Source of the DNA: Muricea muricata
Lineage: Eukaryota > Cnidaria > Anthozoa > Malacalcyonacea > Plexauridae
NCBI GenBank assembly: GCA_963855995.1
Contig: OY979717.1
Span: 5,761,428-5,825,427 of the forward strand
Length of the DNA: 64,000 nucleotides
Direction: 5' to 3'
The notes under the pieces were generated by a model. The model worked only from the letters and a program-made list of their open reading frames with translations. It did no database searches and had not been told where the DNA came from. This document shows positions 43,001-53,421 of this stretch, piece by piece. The position numbers were made by a program, and so were the translations under genes. Position 1 is the first letter of the stretch; every line of letters starts with the position of its first letter.

Positions 43001-46000
43001 TCCGAAATGAGAACTGGCTGGCAACGGTGTAAAGAAACGTTATATAGCCGATTGCGTCTACTATAAACACACAATAGCGCAAGTACGAGACAGTCTACCT
43101 TCTATCTCTGCTCCAAATATATCATCTTCATCTTCGTGGTAAGAAACTATAGAAAGAGATACAAAACTGGTAATATGGCTTATATATTAAAGGATGCAAA
43201 ATATACCCAGGATAATAGACATTTTTAAAACATCGACAACGTTTGGTCTATACTTACCACCTTTTTGAGATTCAGAAGCACTAAAGAGAAAAACAAACCC
43301 AATTATTAGATTATCATGCACCTACAACAACTAAATTGCCAATATATAAGAATCGTTCGCTTTATCCAACGATTAAAGTGTCCAACAATGAGACTTAAGA
43401 AAAATCCAATGCAGTGATGGCAAAACACTCGCACCAAACTGTCCCTTTTATGCAAGTTTTCATTTGCTTCATACGAGATAAAACAAATCGGGTAAGCAAA
43501 AAATTGCACTTGACCACGACTGGGAATCGAACCCGCGACGTTCGCATTTCCAGCTTGGTCTCGTGGCTAAATGTGTAGAGCATCGTTCTACTAAGGTCGC
43601 GGGTTCGTTCTCCAGCCGTGGTCAAAGAGAATTTTTTGCTTTGGTTAGGCTTATCTCGTATGAAGCATCGTAAAAACTTACATATAGAACACACAAGATC
43701 ATAACATTTCATATGTCCCTTTTTACTTACACTATACAACAAGTGGCATGTGACTCTTGTTCTGGCTTATGTAATTAAGTGTATGTGAAGATGTCGCATT
43801 TCAAATTTAGCTCATAATAAGAAATAATGACGTTACCAGCAGTTTTCATACGCTTGAATAAAATCGCATGCAACTTGACGCATAATGTAATCCGGCATTT
43901 ACATTGTGAACTTGATAAACCACACCAGATACGAACCTATTATTCTCATGTTCGTATTCATTAGCATCAAAGAACTCAGCCTCATCTTCATCCTCACTAC
44001 TGGAGTATGATATTGTAGGAAATGCATCAGCCATTCTGTGCGCGGACGGAGATGATCCTGATAAAGGTTTTACTTTTTTACTGCGAGCTGGGGATGCCTT
44101 GATAGGAATAGGATATGCATTGCCAAAATTCGGTGATAGAATAGTTGGTGAACTCAGTTCTGACTCCGTTATTGATGGTACTCGCGCATTTTTTTCTTCA
44201 ACAATCTCTTTGGATTGTTCTCCATTTACAATAGGTGTTGTTTCATCGTTTTCGTAAGATTCCTAAAAAAACAGCGAACAAAAATATTCAGTAATTTGTT
44301 AAATACTATATATTATTAGTTGAATCATAGCAGGATAGCATATATGGATGTTGTTTGACTAGCTGCTTTACTCGCTCTTCATTCCTCGAGATCACCAGTA
44401 CGTCAGTTTCTTAGCAAAATCTTTTGAAAAACAGCTTCTGATAGCACATAAATTATTATGTGCAATATTTTATGTTTGATCTCTGATTTTACTGGGTACA
44501 AACTAGATACAACACGCTCTAATTTCTATGAGATGATAGCTGATTCTGACGTCGCCTTAATGTTACTCACCTTTACGGAATGCATCATCTCAAGAGACTG
44601 GCCAATATTTTCAAGCATTTTCTACAAATTTACAAACAATAATTTAGACGACTATTAATTGAGCAACAATTCTATTGCTTTCAGTTTACAATTCCAAAAA
44701 TAACAAAGGAACATTTATTTAGTAGGATAAAAGTTGACCATTTTATAGCGATCCTTTGCGAACCGAAATTACTTTTCATGATGCTACAGGAAGCTTGACT
44801 TGTCAACATACGTTTTGGCGTAATACTTCTGAGTTGTGTTTTTGAACGTATTCTATAGTCTACTTTTCGCAAAATATAACAGTAAAATCGACATTTTGCC
44901 ATCTTTTTATCATCACGGTGAATTACTGGCATGTGTATAACAGTGAAACAATAGAGCGTTAAAATAGAGCGTTTTCATCTGACGCCATGGCCGCCATGTT
45001 GGTGTACCAGGACAAAAGAATTTTAAATATATTCTTTTGAAAGGTACACCAAAATAGCCGCCAACGTCTTCGCTGTTTTAATTCCTAGAGATTGAGTGCA
45101 AGAGCTCTATACAGAATATATACCACACTACCACCACTGCAGTATCTATACTGTATCTTTACACGTCATTTAAAGCTATCGTTGTGCATAAAATTAAATT
45201 TCAGCGGCACTCTCAAATAGCACATCGAAACACACAATTATACTACATACGGTTGATGTTTCTTTGATAACTTGATACCGCTAAAATACGGAAAAGAAAA
45301 GTATTAAGATTGGGACAGACCAAACCTGGAAAACCCTCCTTATCCTGGAAATTAATAAAAACTATCAAGAGTCAGTTGTCGCCCGAGAGTGGCGCTAATG
45401 GGTGAATTTGCCAGCGTTACTAAACAAAGCTCAAATACATACCTCTGGAGGCTCTTGACTGGGACAATCATGGTTCATCTGGGCATGCAAGGCCTACAAG
45501 AATGGATGACGTTAGCTACCATCTAGGTATGAGCATACTCATACTATCTTAAAATACTTGCTGCCAACGTTTTACTCCACAGTGAATTTCTTTACCTTAG
45601 TGAGCACTTACTTTGACTTGTTCCGTAAATAATTTAAAATAAGCTTCAGCTTCGGTAAGCTTCTTCTCCAAATCATCTTCTGCAGTAACTAATCCTAAAT
45701 CTGTACCAAATGGCCTCTGGAATATAGAAAGTAACAGACCCAACATAAAATTCTGAAATAAAGTTTTGCAGCCAACATTCCAAGTCTATGACTGTATCAG
45801 GTATAAGCATTTTTGTTTCATGGTTAAGATGGTAGACATGTAGTGATTTTAATAATCACTACCAAGGAAAATAACACCAAAGTCATTTCTTGTTATACCA
45901 GGTTGTTGAACGTCAAAATTCCACTTTCACATAAAATTGATCTTTGATGCTGGATAATTTATTTACGAAGCTATTGTATCACTTTGTCCATGTATGTACC

Positions 46001-49000
46001 TGACATCTACATGAAACCCCTAGCATAAATATAGACAAGTTGTTCAGATAATTGCATCTCACATAAGCATACCCGTAGTCCAGAGTGCGAATGTTTCATA
46101 ACTGTATTTTCTAAAGCTCCGATCCACTTTTCCCGTTCTTCAGCATCTCGTGCTAAAATTAGAACATTCTAACGTGTGTTCACTCGCACCTTCAAAATCT
46201 CCAGAAGAAAAATGGAATTGAGGATGATTTCTAGCAAGCTTTTCCAAACAATTTTTCACAATACCTTGAAAATGAAATGTTTTCTGATCACAACTGATCG
46301 TGAAAGTACTATCATCTTCATCATCAATTCCAAGCAAAGCTCCCTGAAATCATAAAACAAATCATTTACTACTTGATAAACAAAGCTCCCTGAAATCATA
46401 TCAAATCATTTACTACTTCATTAATTAGGCTCCTTGCAATCATAAAACAAATCATTTACTACTTGATAAACAAAGCTCCCTGAAATCATATCAAATCATT
46501 TACTACATGATAAGCAAAGGCCTCTGAAATCATATCAAATCATTTACTACTTCATAAGCAAAGGTCCTTGAAATCATTACTTGATAAACATTAATTACTA
46601 CTTGATAAGCAAAGCTCCCTAAAATCGTACAACAAATCATTTACTTCTACATGAGCAAAGCTTCTTGAAATCATACAACAAATTATTGACTACATGATAA
46701 GCAAAGCTTCCTGAAATCATATCAAATCACTAACTACTTGACAAGCAAAGGTCCTTGAGATCACTACTTGATAAGCATTACTACATGATAAGCAAAGCTA
46801 GTTGAAATCATACATCAAATCATTTGCTACTTGATACGATGAGAAGCAAATACTAAATAATAATGTAATTCACTTTGACCAAGGCAAAAATGCAAAGCAC
46901 ACGTATGTGAGTAGACGGCTCCAACTTCTGACAATGAATTGCGTAATTTACTTTTTGATTTTTGGTGTTCCTAACTCTTGAGTGAACGGATTTACCCATC
47001 GAGCTTTGGCTCAAGGTAAATTGATAGGAGATCCAAGGTTTTTTCTCATAACAGGTGAAAGATCGTTAGCTAAATGCCAATGTAAAAGCAGCCCTCAAAT
47101 ATTTAAGACCTTGAACAGAAGTCCGACCAAGGCCTAGCATCCAGCTTAGCACATAGAAAAAATCATCAATATCATAATTTACCTTTAATCTAAGACACCC
47201 CCTTCTTGCACCTCTCATCATCTTTTCTTTCGACTATATTGCAATTATAAAACAAATATACATGTACTGTAGACGTTTGAACACTAAACAATCACAGGGT
47301 ATATACCCAGGATGCATAAAAAACAGAACAAATTTGAAAACGTTGTCAATGTCGGAAAGCGACTCAAAATATGAAAAAAATGAACCAAAAATTGTTAAAT
47401 TCAAATTTTAAAGCCCGGGAGTGTTATTTTTTTGACAAATATTGACCCACCAATTCAAAATTATTTCTTAGCTTTCAAACTTCGGGCGCGAGCCATTTTT
47501 TAATCTCTTGAAAAAGACACATCTACATCAATAAGGTTTGAGTATTGCTTAAGGGAAAGACTTAGTATTTCTTAAGGGAAATATTTAGTATTTCTTAAGG
47601 GAAAGACTTAGTATTTCTTAAGGGAAATATTTAGTATTTCTTAAGGGAAAGACTTAGTATTTCGTAAGGGAAATATTTAGTATTTCTTAAGGGAAAGACT
47701 TAGTATTTCTTAAGGGAAATATTTAGTATTTCTTAGGGAAAGATTCGAAATCGTTAGTTTGCCCTTGTTGTGTCAGTCCAAACGAACAGTCTGAGTGATT
47801 TTAAAATTTATCACGACCGCTACTTTTATAACATTTTTAAGCTTAATTTACATATTAATATTACGCTAATTTCTAATACACTACAGCCCTTTACTTCGTG
47901 AAGCCCAACAAAAAAAGAAAATTATCGAACATTAGAAAGAAAAGTATTGTTTGCCTGACCAACCGTATTGCTATCTGATGACCTACTTCTGTCATGTCGT
48001 AAACAAGTCTATTTCGGATGCAAATCTAATACATCAATAGATTTTTTGCGAACGTCTGTACTGTAAGTCTGTAACGCCGCTATTTCACTAGGCAAATTTG
48101 TTCACGCGATGTGAAGCGAAAACAAGATTTAAGACCCTTTTCCACTCATCGCAAAATCAACTCGCAAGCTTGCTGCGAGTGCTTGCATCCAGTTAAGATA
48201 AACTGTCAAACATTGTGATCGGATGACGTCGCTCGTAGCGAGTTCATATTTGCGATGAGTGGAAAAGAGCCTGTAATCAACTTGATTTTGTGTTCGCTTC
48301 GCCTTGCGCGAACGAATTTACCAAGTGGAGGACCAGCTTAATATTAATGGAAAGTGCATATATGATACACGAGACGTTCTTCGTGTGATGTTCTTAACCC
48401 GCAATTTGTTCTCAACCCGCAATGTGCTGTGATCTAGTAACAGTATAGAAGCAAAAATCTATTTATTTCATATACTAAAAAAATTGAAATATTAAACGAG
48501 GTGAAAACCCACGAAAAGATTTCGTTCGAGTATGTTGTCCAATGACGTCATATATACGTGTGCAATATAATATTGCCCAGCTCTCAACCAATGAAATTCC
48601 AGAATGAACTCTCATTATTATATGAAAAAGCACAGATTTTTCTGGCAGGTGCAATAAGACTCGTGTCTGACACTCTGACCATCAGTGCTGACCAACCAGA
48701 GTCATTTGGGAAGCTGGATGGAGATCTGATGCTAAATTTGATTTCGAAAGCCTCATCTTCCAGGGTCATGGCTTTATAGGATACCCTAAAGGTCGAAATG
48801 TCGAGAGAGCACTGGGTTTCTCACTCACTGGGACTGCATCTACTTCACCAAATTTAGCTAAAGAGGGAGCGCATAGCGCGACAATCATTACTCGCCCTTC
48901 GGGCTCGCGCTTTAGCTAAATTTGGTGAAGTAGATACAGTCCCAATGAGTGAGAAACTCAGTGCTCTCTCGACATTTCGACCTTTAGGGTATCCTATAAA

Positions 49001-52000
49001 GCCATGACCCATCTTCCAGTGGTACAGTACATTAGGAGCTCTGGCGGAAAGGGGTCTGGGGGAAGGGGGTCTGGCAGAAAGGGGTCTGGGGGGAAGGAGT
49101 CAGGGGGAAAGGGGTCTGAGAACCCAGAAACAGCAATATCTTACTCTAACTTACATCCTGGGAAAATTTTTAATTCATCATTTATTCATGTCAGAGACTG
49201 ATATAAAGTATGTATACATATGTTATTAGGAACTTTAGTTGATTGACAATCCAACAGAAACATGTGAGAAATATATTCTGAGAGCGAGCGATAGGGAGTG
49301 ATATCGTGATGATACTTGCATCTTTATTATTTGATGTTAAAATAAATCATGGCCGTAAGAACCACGGGGGCAGGAGGGGCTCGAGCCTCCCTAACTTCAA
49401 AGGCAGGGGGGCTGAGCCCCCCTAAAAAAGATCTTTCAGTCCCGAAGTTAATACATGTTTTTAACGGTTTACTGTGTTACACATGTACTAATCCAATGAT
49501 TATGGTAAAACTAACCTCAAAAGGGCAGAAAAGCATGTTTGAGCGTGTTAAAAATAGAAAAAAAATTTCTGGGGGCGTGTCCCCGGACCCCCTAGCAGCA
49601 CTTGTGTCTTCATCGCTCGAAGAGCCCCCCTAACTTTTTTCATCTTCCTATGGCCTTGAAATAAATATTCCTAAAATTGAATGATCTGCAGTCCCATATT
49701 GGAAAGGGGCGAACTAGCAAAAATAAGATACCTAAGAGTTAGTTTAATTACTGCTTAACATATCAGCATTCCCTTTAGCTTGGACCAGGGCAATAGTTCT
49801 TCCCTGTCCCATCCCATCATGGGCACCCTGCAGACCATATGTCTAACATTAGGTAATTAATAATATATATACAACACAACACCGCTTAGTGTTTAACAAT
49901 TACTTGCCAAAGTCAAGGTGATTATCGGGATTATTATTTATTGAAAATACTTTAGGAATTTTGATTGGTTAAGAGCTAAAGGTGAAATTGTCATATCTGC
50001 TTGGTAGTTGCCCAAATTTAGAGTTGAATATAAATATACAACATTATGACTCATTTCGTCGTATATTGAAAACAAATATACGTCATTATGACTCATTTAG
50101 TCATATATTCACTGACCTTTGATAATTGACCTTTCGTCGTAATCTGACAATTGTTTTAAGAATATTTTTCCATGGTCTGATTGGCGTATTAAAGTTTTCG
50201 AACAATTTCATGCTGTTCTAATATTACCAGCTTGTGTTTTCTTGCTTACAAAGCAAGCGTTTAAACTGAGTTTAAAATATTTTCAAAAAATAATAAAACA
50301 ATTATTGAGTTCGGTTCTTGCAGGATATGAGGAATTATTAAGCCCTAGGTTTGTATTATCTGCCTCAGCCTTCAGCTTCAGCAGATAACACAAACCTCTG
50401 CCTTAATAATTCCTCATATCCTGCTCAACCTCGTTCAATAATTGTTTAATAATCACCGAGACGAAGTTGAGGTGAATATTCTCAATAATCACTAAGCTTG
50501 AGGCAAACAATTGTTTTAGTATTTTTACACAAGTTATTTTAATTTTGTTTGTTTAATTGTCCCTAATTTGTACAAAATGGCAGCTAGTCACCTGTAGGTG
50601 AATATAAAGGAATGTCACATCATATTGGACCAATCACAATGTTGGATTTCTTATGTTCACTTGTGTCAAAATACTAATGTACATTATTAGCTTTCTAGTG
50701 TTACTGCTCATTAAGTCACAAACAGACATACAATGCTTGGGATGCTACCTAGAGGCATCAGACTGCATGGACACACATCCAGACTAACATTACAAATGGG
50801 TTCAGGTATTATACTTACGGGCTTTCTAACATGCTTCTTTTTACTTAATTAAACAAGTTTTTCAAAATTGCAATGACAATTGATCATGATTTTCATAATA
50901 TTGTTGCACTATTCCAATTTTCACTGGCTCTTTTTCACTTTCTTCATACTTTTCAAATTTTTACTACCATTCAATAATACATGCTTGCCAGAAAATGAAA
51001 TTACTAGATTTTTCAACACTCAGCTTTGGAAGGCATACAATTTGGTACAGCAGATTAAATTCTGAATGAGAATTTTGGTGGTAATACTTTTAAATAAAAG
51101 AATGACTACATATGCTCATTCTTTACATGAATTTTGGTCACTGGAGACAAATTCTACCAAGGAAGTTACACTGTCTGTGATATCAAGCAATCTTCAATTG
51201 CAATGCGATTAATTAATAGTTGGGCAAAACGTTGTTGTATAGGCACTTCAACAGTATATAGAATAAATTCTAGTGAACCAAAATTCATAAAGAACAAGAA
51301 AAGTAGTCAACACCTAACCTTGCTTGCCCCCTGTTTTTGGTCAATATTACCCCTGACCTAAAGTATAAAGTTGCACTCAACATTCTACAATTCTACTTAC
51401 CACAGTACCGTATATGTGTACTCAACAGTGAGCGGTAGCTGTGCCAGATCATTGTAAAATTTTCTTTGGCCAATTTCATTTGGTTTTGTTTGGCCAGTTT
51501 TATTTGCATGGGTTTATATTTATATACCATGCAAAAGTGTCGGATGAAGTTTTTCGTCTCCCAAACAGAACAACCACAGCCTACATGCACTGGACATTTT
51601 TTATGAATAATATCAGATAAATAGCAACAATACATAGTAATTGATTATAGATATATATATATAATCAATCCAAATTTGTCAGTTTTGATTGTGTTTGCAA
51701 TTTTATATACAGGAATTCTGATTCATATGAACAAAACATAATTAAATCTCTTGAATTGACAAGTTCACAAAAGAAAATGGTTTAAAAAACGTCAGTACAT
51801 CATAACACAGGCAATCTAACAGCAAGCCTACTTCAATGAATAATAAGTGGCAGATAAAACGTTTTACTGTCTTATGTCAGGGATACTTCATTAAATTAAT
51901 GTAAGATTGGAGGGCTTGTATATGTTTATCATCATGCCAAATGTATTTTATATTGTTAAATGTGATATAATGAAGAACTGATTAATATCATTGCTAATTT

Positions 52001-52234
52001 GACAAGCTAGAATATTCGGCAAACAGCTGATATCTCGTGAGTCGTAACAACTATTTTGACAATGAATAATTAATACACAATATAAAAACAAAGTAGAAAC
52101 AAATAGTAAATCTTGAAACTTACAGTATAGTAAGACAGTAAACCAACCGTCTCGTCGAGAACAAACCATCTGTATTGCCATCCTTTCACAACGTTTGTCC
52201 ACTTTGAAAGTGGACCTTCCATAGAGATGGCCAT
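34016..52234 (-). CDS. OSBPL9: Oxysterol-binding protein-related protein, OSBPL9/10/11 class (complete, 23 exons, 672 aa)
   Basis: Exons, 5' to 3': 52124-52234, 47183-47233, 46265-46343, 46073-46152, 45612-45716, 45443-45493, 43937-44262, 43258-43280, 43099-43146, 42677-42753, 42299-42384, 42126-42207, 41654-41740, 40748-40832, 40168-40278, 39022-39085, 38829-38925, 38688-38731, 38374-38476, 37955-38046, 37809-37878, 35158-35223, 34016-34096. Every junction has AG/GT and phases agree throughout. Residues 5-107 are a PH domain ([20 protein letters not shown]), which binds phosphoinositide at Golgi or late endosome. EFFDANE (about 255-261), after an acidic run, is a perfect FFAT core for VAP at the ER. 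From about 300 comes the lipid-transfer domain with [23 protein letters not shown] and the signature EQLSHHPP (about 423-430). The protein should move sterol or phosphatidylserine against PI4P at ER contact sites. Start chosen at MAISMEGPL by homology; an in-frame ATG lies 14 codons upstream. The exact paralogue class among 9, 10 and 11 is uncertain. Confidence 0.95.
34770..35041. mobile_element. Palindromic MITE in last intron of the OSBPL-like gene
   Basis: Arms ATATAATTATACCTGCATGGAACGAT and a near complement at 35,015-35,041, with inner matches GGCTTCAAAG and CTTTGAAGCC, form a 270-bp imperfect hairpin. Confidence 0.75.
36072..37225. mobile_element. 1.15 kb TIR element in an OSBPL-like intron
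   Basis: Left end TAGCCAGCGAGCTGGTCGTA continues through CCAGCCCAAAAACTATGATA; the right end is the complement at about 85% over 95 bp. A (GGTTT)n run lies at 36,330-36,365. Inside, 36,586-36,689 is an ORF start ([16 protein letters not shown]) ending in a good GTAAGT donor, and the frame stays open to 36,852 with [18 protein letters not shown] cannot name that protein. Confidence 0.7.
36586..36852 (+). CDS. Unrecognised short ORF inside the TIR element
   Basis: From ATG 36,586 the frame gives about 88 residues: an acidic start, then a basic helical part ([26 protein letters not shown]). A consensus donor at 36,690 suggests that the first 34 or so codons may be one exon of a spliced transposon gene. 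No catalytic motif is visible. Confidence 0.3.
   Translation: MESVTMNAVAEENQEECLKIQDEESGEVQVSMEAEVSHCHLLAKRRAAYRRQNEACTKMEKDEMRKLKRRGVSACDVFLVTIITVASR
37365..37600 (-). repeat. tRNA-derived SINE
   Basis: On the minus strand the head reads GACTCGATAGCTCAATTGG, TAGAGC and GAGTTCGAATCCCGC, the box A/box B of a tRNA-like promoter. The tail is CGAATTTTTCGTTG, then AATCTAGTTTTTCATA and GAGGATGGTTCTGAAATAG. Upstream bases (TTTCGTGCACTTAATT, TTGCTACCAATCCCAGT) are shared with the copy at 53,060-53,265. The acceptor stem has mismatches, so it is not a working tRNA gene. Confidence 0.8.
37600..37770 (-). repeat. Truncated second SINE copy and direct repeat
   Basis: The tail (ATTCATATTAGTCTGACACTG) and the end of the tRNA-like head (CTCGAGCGGGATTCGA) recur, but the rest of the head is missing. 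Before it, GTGACGACTTAACGCTTGTC with TTTGAGGACGC is present twice in tandem (37,576-37,637). Confidence 0.75.
39168..39424. mobile_element. Palindromic MITE in OSBPL-like intron
   Basis: Arms share CGTATCGTAGCGAAACGTAGCG in inverted orientation near 39,190 and 39,385. A second inner hairpin is ACAATGATAATACCAAATAT with its complement. Confidence 0.8.
43470..43665. repeat. Fold-back of a second tRNA-like SINE
   Basis: The plus strand has TAGAGCATCGTTCTACTAAG and GTCGCGGGTTCGTTCTCC, a tRNA-like body, then CCGTGGTCAAAGAGAATTTTTTGC. The left part is the mirror of its end (GCAAAAAATTGCACTTGACC, GGAATCGAACCCGCGAC). Both outer ends read ATACGAGATAA or its complement. Confidence 0.75.
44340..44560. 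repeat. Dispersed repeat shared with 63,220-63,470
   Basis: Shared words include TTACTCGCT, TTCATTCCTCGA or TCTATTCCTCGA, TTTCTTA.CAAAAT and CTAATTTCTATGAGATGATAG or its variant, in the same order. The 63 kb copy is a better-preserved hairpin. Confidence 0.6.
44985..45110. repeat. Dispersed repeat, copy 2 of 2
   Basis: See 10,160-10,285 for the matching copy. The arms TTGGTGTACCAGGACAAAAGA and TCTTTTGAAAGGTACACCAA form an imperfect hairpin. It lies in the intron between OSBPL exons 6 and 7. Confidence 0.75.
46332..46860 (-). repeat. Tandem array repeating the exon-3 splice acceptor
   Basis: About eleven units of 44-51 bp run from the first bases of OSBPL exon 3 into the intron. The unit reads, on the minus strand, roughly TATCAAGTAGTAAATGATTT then GATATGATTTCAGGGAGCTTTG. 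It therefore contains the polypyrimidine-poor acceptor TTTCAG plus the first nine exon bases. At least three units keep TTTCAGGGAGCTTT exactly (46,335, 46,383, 46,473) and others differ by one or two bases. Confidence 0.85.
47540..47745. repeat. Tandem repeat, 22-23 bp unit
   Basis: TTAGTATTTCTTAAGGGAAA units alternate between ending in GAC and TAT, about eight copies. Copy 1 has a single unit at about 600-620. Confidence 0.9.
48764..49009. mobile_element. Palindromic MITE with shared hairpin core (first)
   Basis: Terminal arms GGTCATGGCTTTATAGG and complement surround arms CGAAATGTCGAGAGAGCACT and a central hairpin 48,826-48,947 (TTCACCAAATTTAGCTAAAG and complement). CATCTTCCAG repeats on both sides (48,754-48,763 and 49,010-49,019). 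Copy 1 near 1,696 has the empty site CATCTTCTAG followed by TGGTACAG. Confidence 0.9.
49033..49125. repeat. G-rich minisatellite, second segmental copy
   Basis: Units such as GGCGGAAAGGGGTCTGGGGG repeat imperfectly, matching the array at 1,719-1,832. Confidence 0.8.
49348..49658. mobile_element. hAT-like MITE, 8-bp target duplication
   Basis: Ends CATGGCC and GGCCTTG are short inverted repeats; AAATAAAT flanks both sides (49,340-49,347 and 49,659-49,666). Copy 1 has the uninterrupted AAATAAATATTCC at about 2,100. Inside are GGGGGGCTGAGCCCCCC and another GC-rich stretch near 49,575. Confidence 0.85.
50300..50460. repeat. Hairpin element in OSBPL-like intron 1
   Basis: CAATTATTGAGTTCGG and GCAGGATATGAGGAATTATTAA are mirrored at 50,400-50,450, with loop CTGCCTCAGCCTTCAGCTTCAG. 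Confidence 0.85.
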
Positions 52235-53421
52235 CTTGGATTCAGGTGCAAATGATATGACGTCAGCGATAATCATTGAACGGAACGCAGCACAACTGCT
52301 CAGTCATCGCCAGTGTCGAGAAATAAATTGCGTTTTAAACTGAAATTCAATTTGAAAACATGGACACTCATTGAGGAAAATGTTTGTCTTAAATGCAATC
52401 TGGGAAACATATCACTGTACTAGAAATCATATATTCCCACTGAATGATACCTCAGTTTGTATTATCATTGTTTGACGTAAGCCCTTCTGAACAATTAGAT
52501 AGCTGTAGGATCCACAGGACTCTGTGCCACATGTGGATGTAGTATGGGAAAACGCATGTTAAGTACAGCAGACTTGAAGCGATATAGGTTCTTGGTAGTC
52601 TGTTTCCACCAACCAAAACTAATGCAGGTCGTACCTATACATACGCACTAAGCAGAGCTAACAGACAGCAGTATTTCACTGGGTGTTCTTAATTTTCCTA
52701 ACCCCTTCCCACGTGGTTATAAGGTTACAGGGCGAGGCATCTGCAAATCAATACAGACCGATTCTCGCGACACAATTGCGAGATTTTTTTCTGTCCAAGT
52801 TTTAACTTTATTGCGTATGTTGAAAGTGATACCTCACAATCATTGCCATTGGCAGAGTATATTTTTTGAATATCGCTCTTGGACCAGCGAGCATTTTCTT
52901 TAAATTGCACTATTAACATATTACCAAATGCTATCACCAAAATAAAACATGTAAAGTAACAACTAAATAACTAGACGCATATATAAATCTGACACTGCAT
53001 CTAGAGAACAAAAATTCGTTGTCTCGAACGGGATTTGAACTCGCAAGTGTTAAGTCGTCACGAAAATATTTCGTGCATTTAAATTGGATAATACTCGCTA
53101 CCAATCCCAGTTGACTCGATAGCTCAATTGGTAGAACGGTGGTCTAGAAACCCGAAGATGCGAGTTCAAATCCCGCTCGAGACAACGAATTTTTCGTTGG
53201 TTCTCTGCAGTGTCATATTTATATGAATCTAGTTTTTCATATCTCTGAGGATGGTTCTGAAACAACTAAATTAGTTTATATAAATTTGCAGGATATGGAC
53301 TACTGTTTTGATCTTGTGAATGTGTACATGCAGTAGAAATATACACGTGAAACAAACCAAAACTTGCATTTCATTTTCATCAGTGTTAATAACTTAATTT
53401 ATAATTTACAACAAAATACTT
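52235..53421. other. Intergenic between STIL and the OSBPL-like gene
   Basis: This 1.2 kb should carry the 3' UTR of STIL and the promoter and 5' UTR of the OSBPL-like gene, both on the minus strand. Apart from the SINE pair at 52,985-53,270 no coding region is recognised. Confidence 0.6.
52985..53270. repeat. Two tRNA-derived SINE pieces, facing apart
   Basis: A plus-strand copy at 53,060-53,265 has GACTCGATAGCTCAATTGG, GAGTTCAAATCCCGC and the tail CTGAGGATGGTTCTGAAA. To its left, 52,985-53,050 is the complement of the end of another copy (TTGTCTCGAACGGGATTTGA). They lie between the stop of STIL and the start of the OSBPL-like gene. Confidence 0.8.

Larger units (their letters stand above)
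46926..49845. repeat. Segmental duplication, copy 2 (inside OSBPL-like gene)
   Basis: This is the counterpart of 1-2,290. It holds OSBPL exon 2 (47,183-47,233) and parts of introns 1 and 2. Relative to copy 1 it has gained two MITEs (48,764-49,009 and 49,348-49,658), a 23-bp tandem expansion (47,540-47,745) and extra sequence around 47,750-48,290. It lacks the MITE of copy 1. Confidence 0.9.

Noticed and set aside
43519..43620. Second tRNA gene
   Set aside because: Only box A and box B resemble tRNA; it is part of a mirrored repeat with a shared tail.
43395..43742. 115-codon minus-strand ORF
   Set aside because: It runs through the tRNA-like fold-back and an OSBPL-like intron.
46332..46860. 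CRISPR-like array of regular repeats
   Set aside because: The window is eukaryotic, repeats are imperfect, there are no distinct spacers, and the units derive from the neighbouring exon border.
49349..49633. 94-codon ORF
   Set aside because: It lies wholly inside the MITE at 49,348-49,658 and reads GC-rich hairpin sequence.
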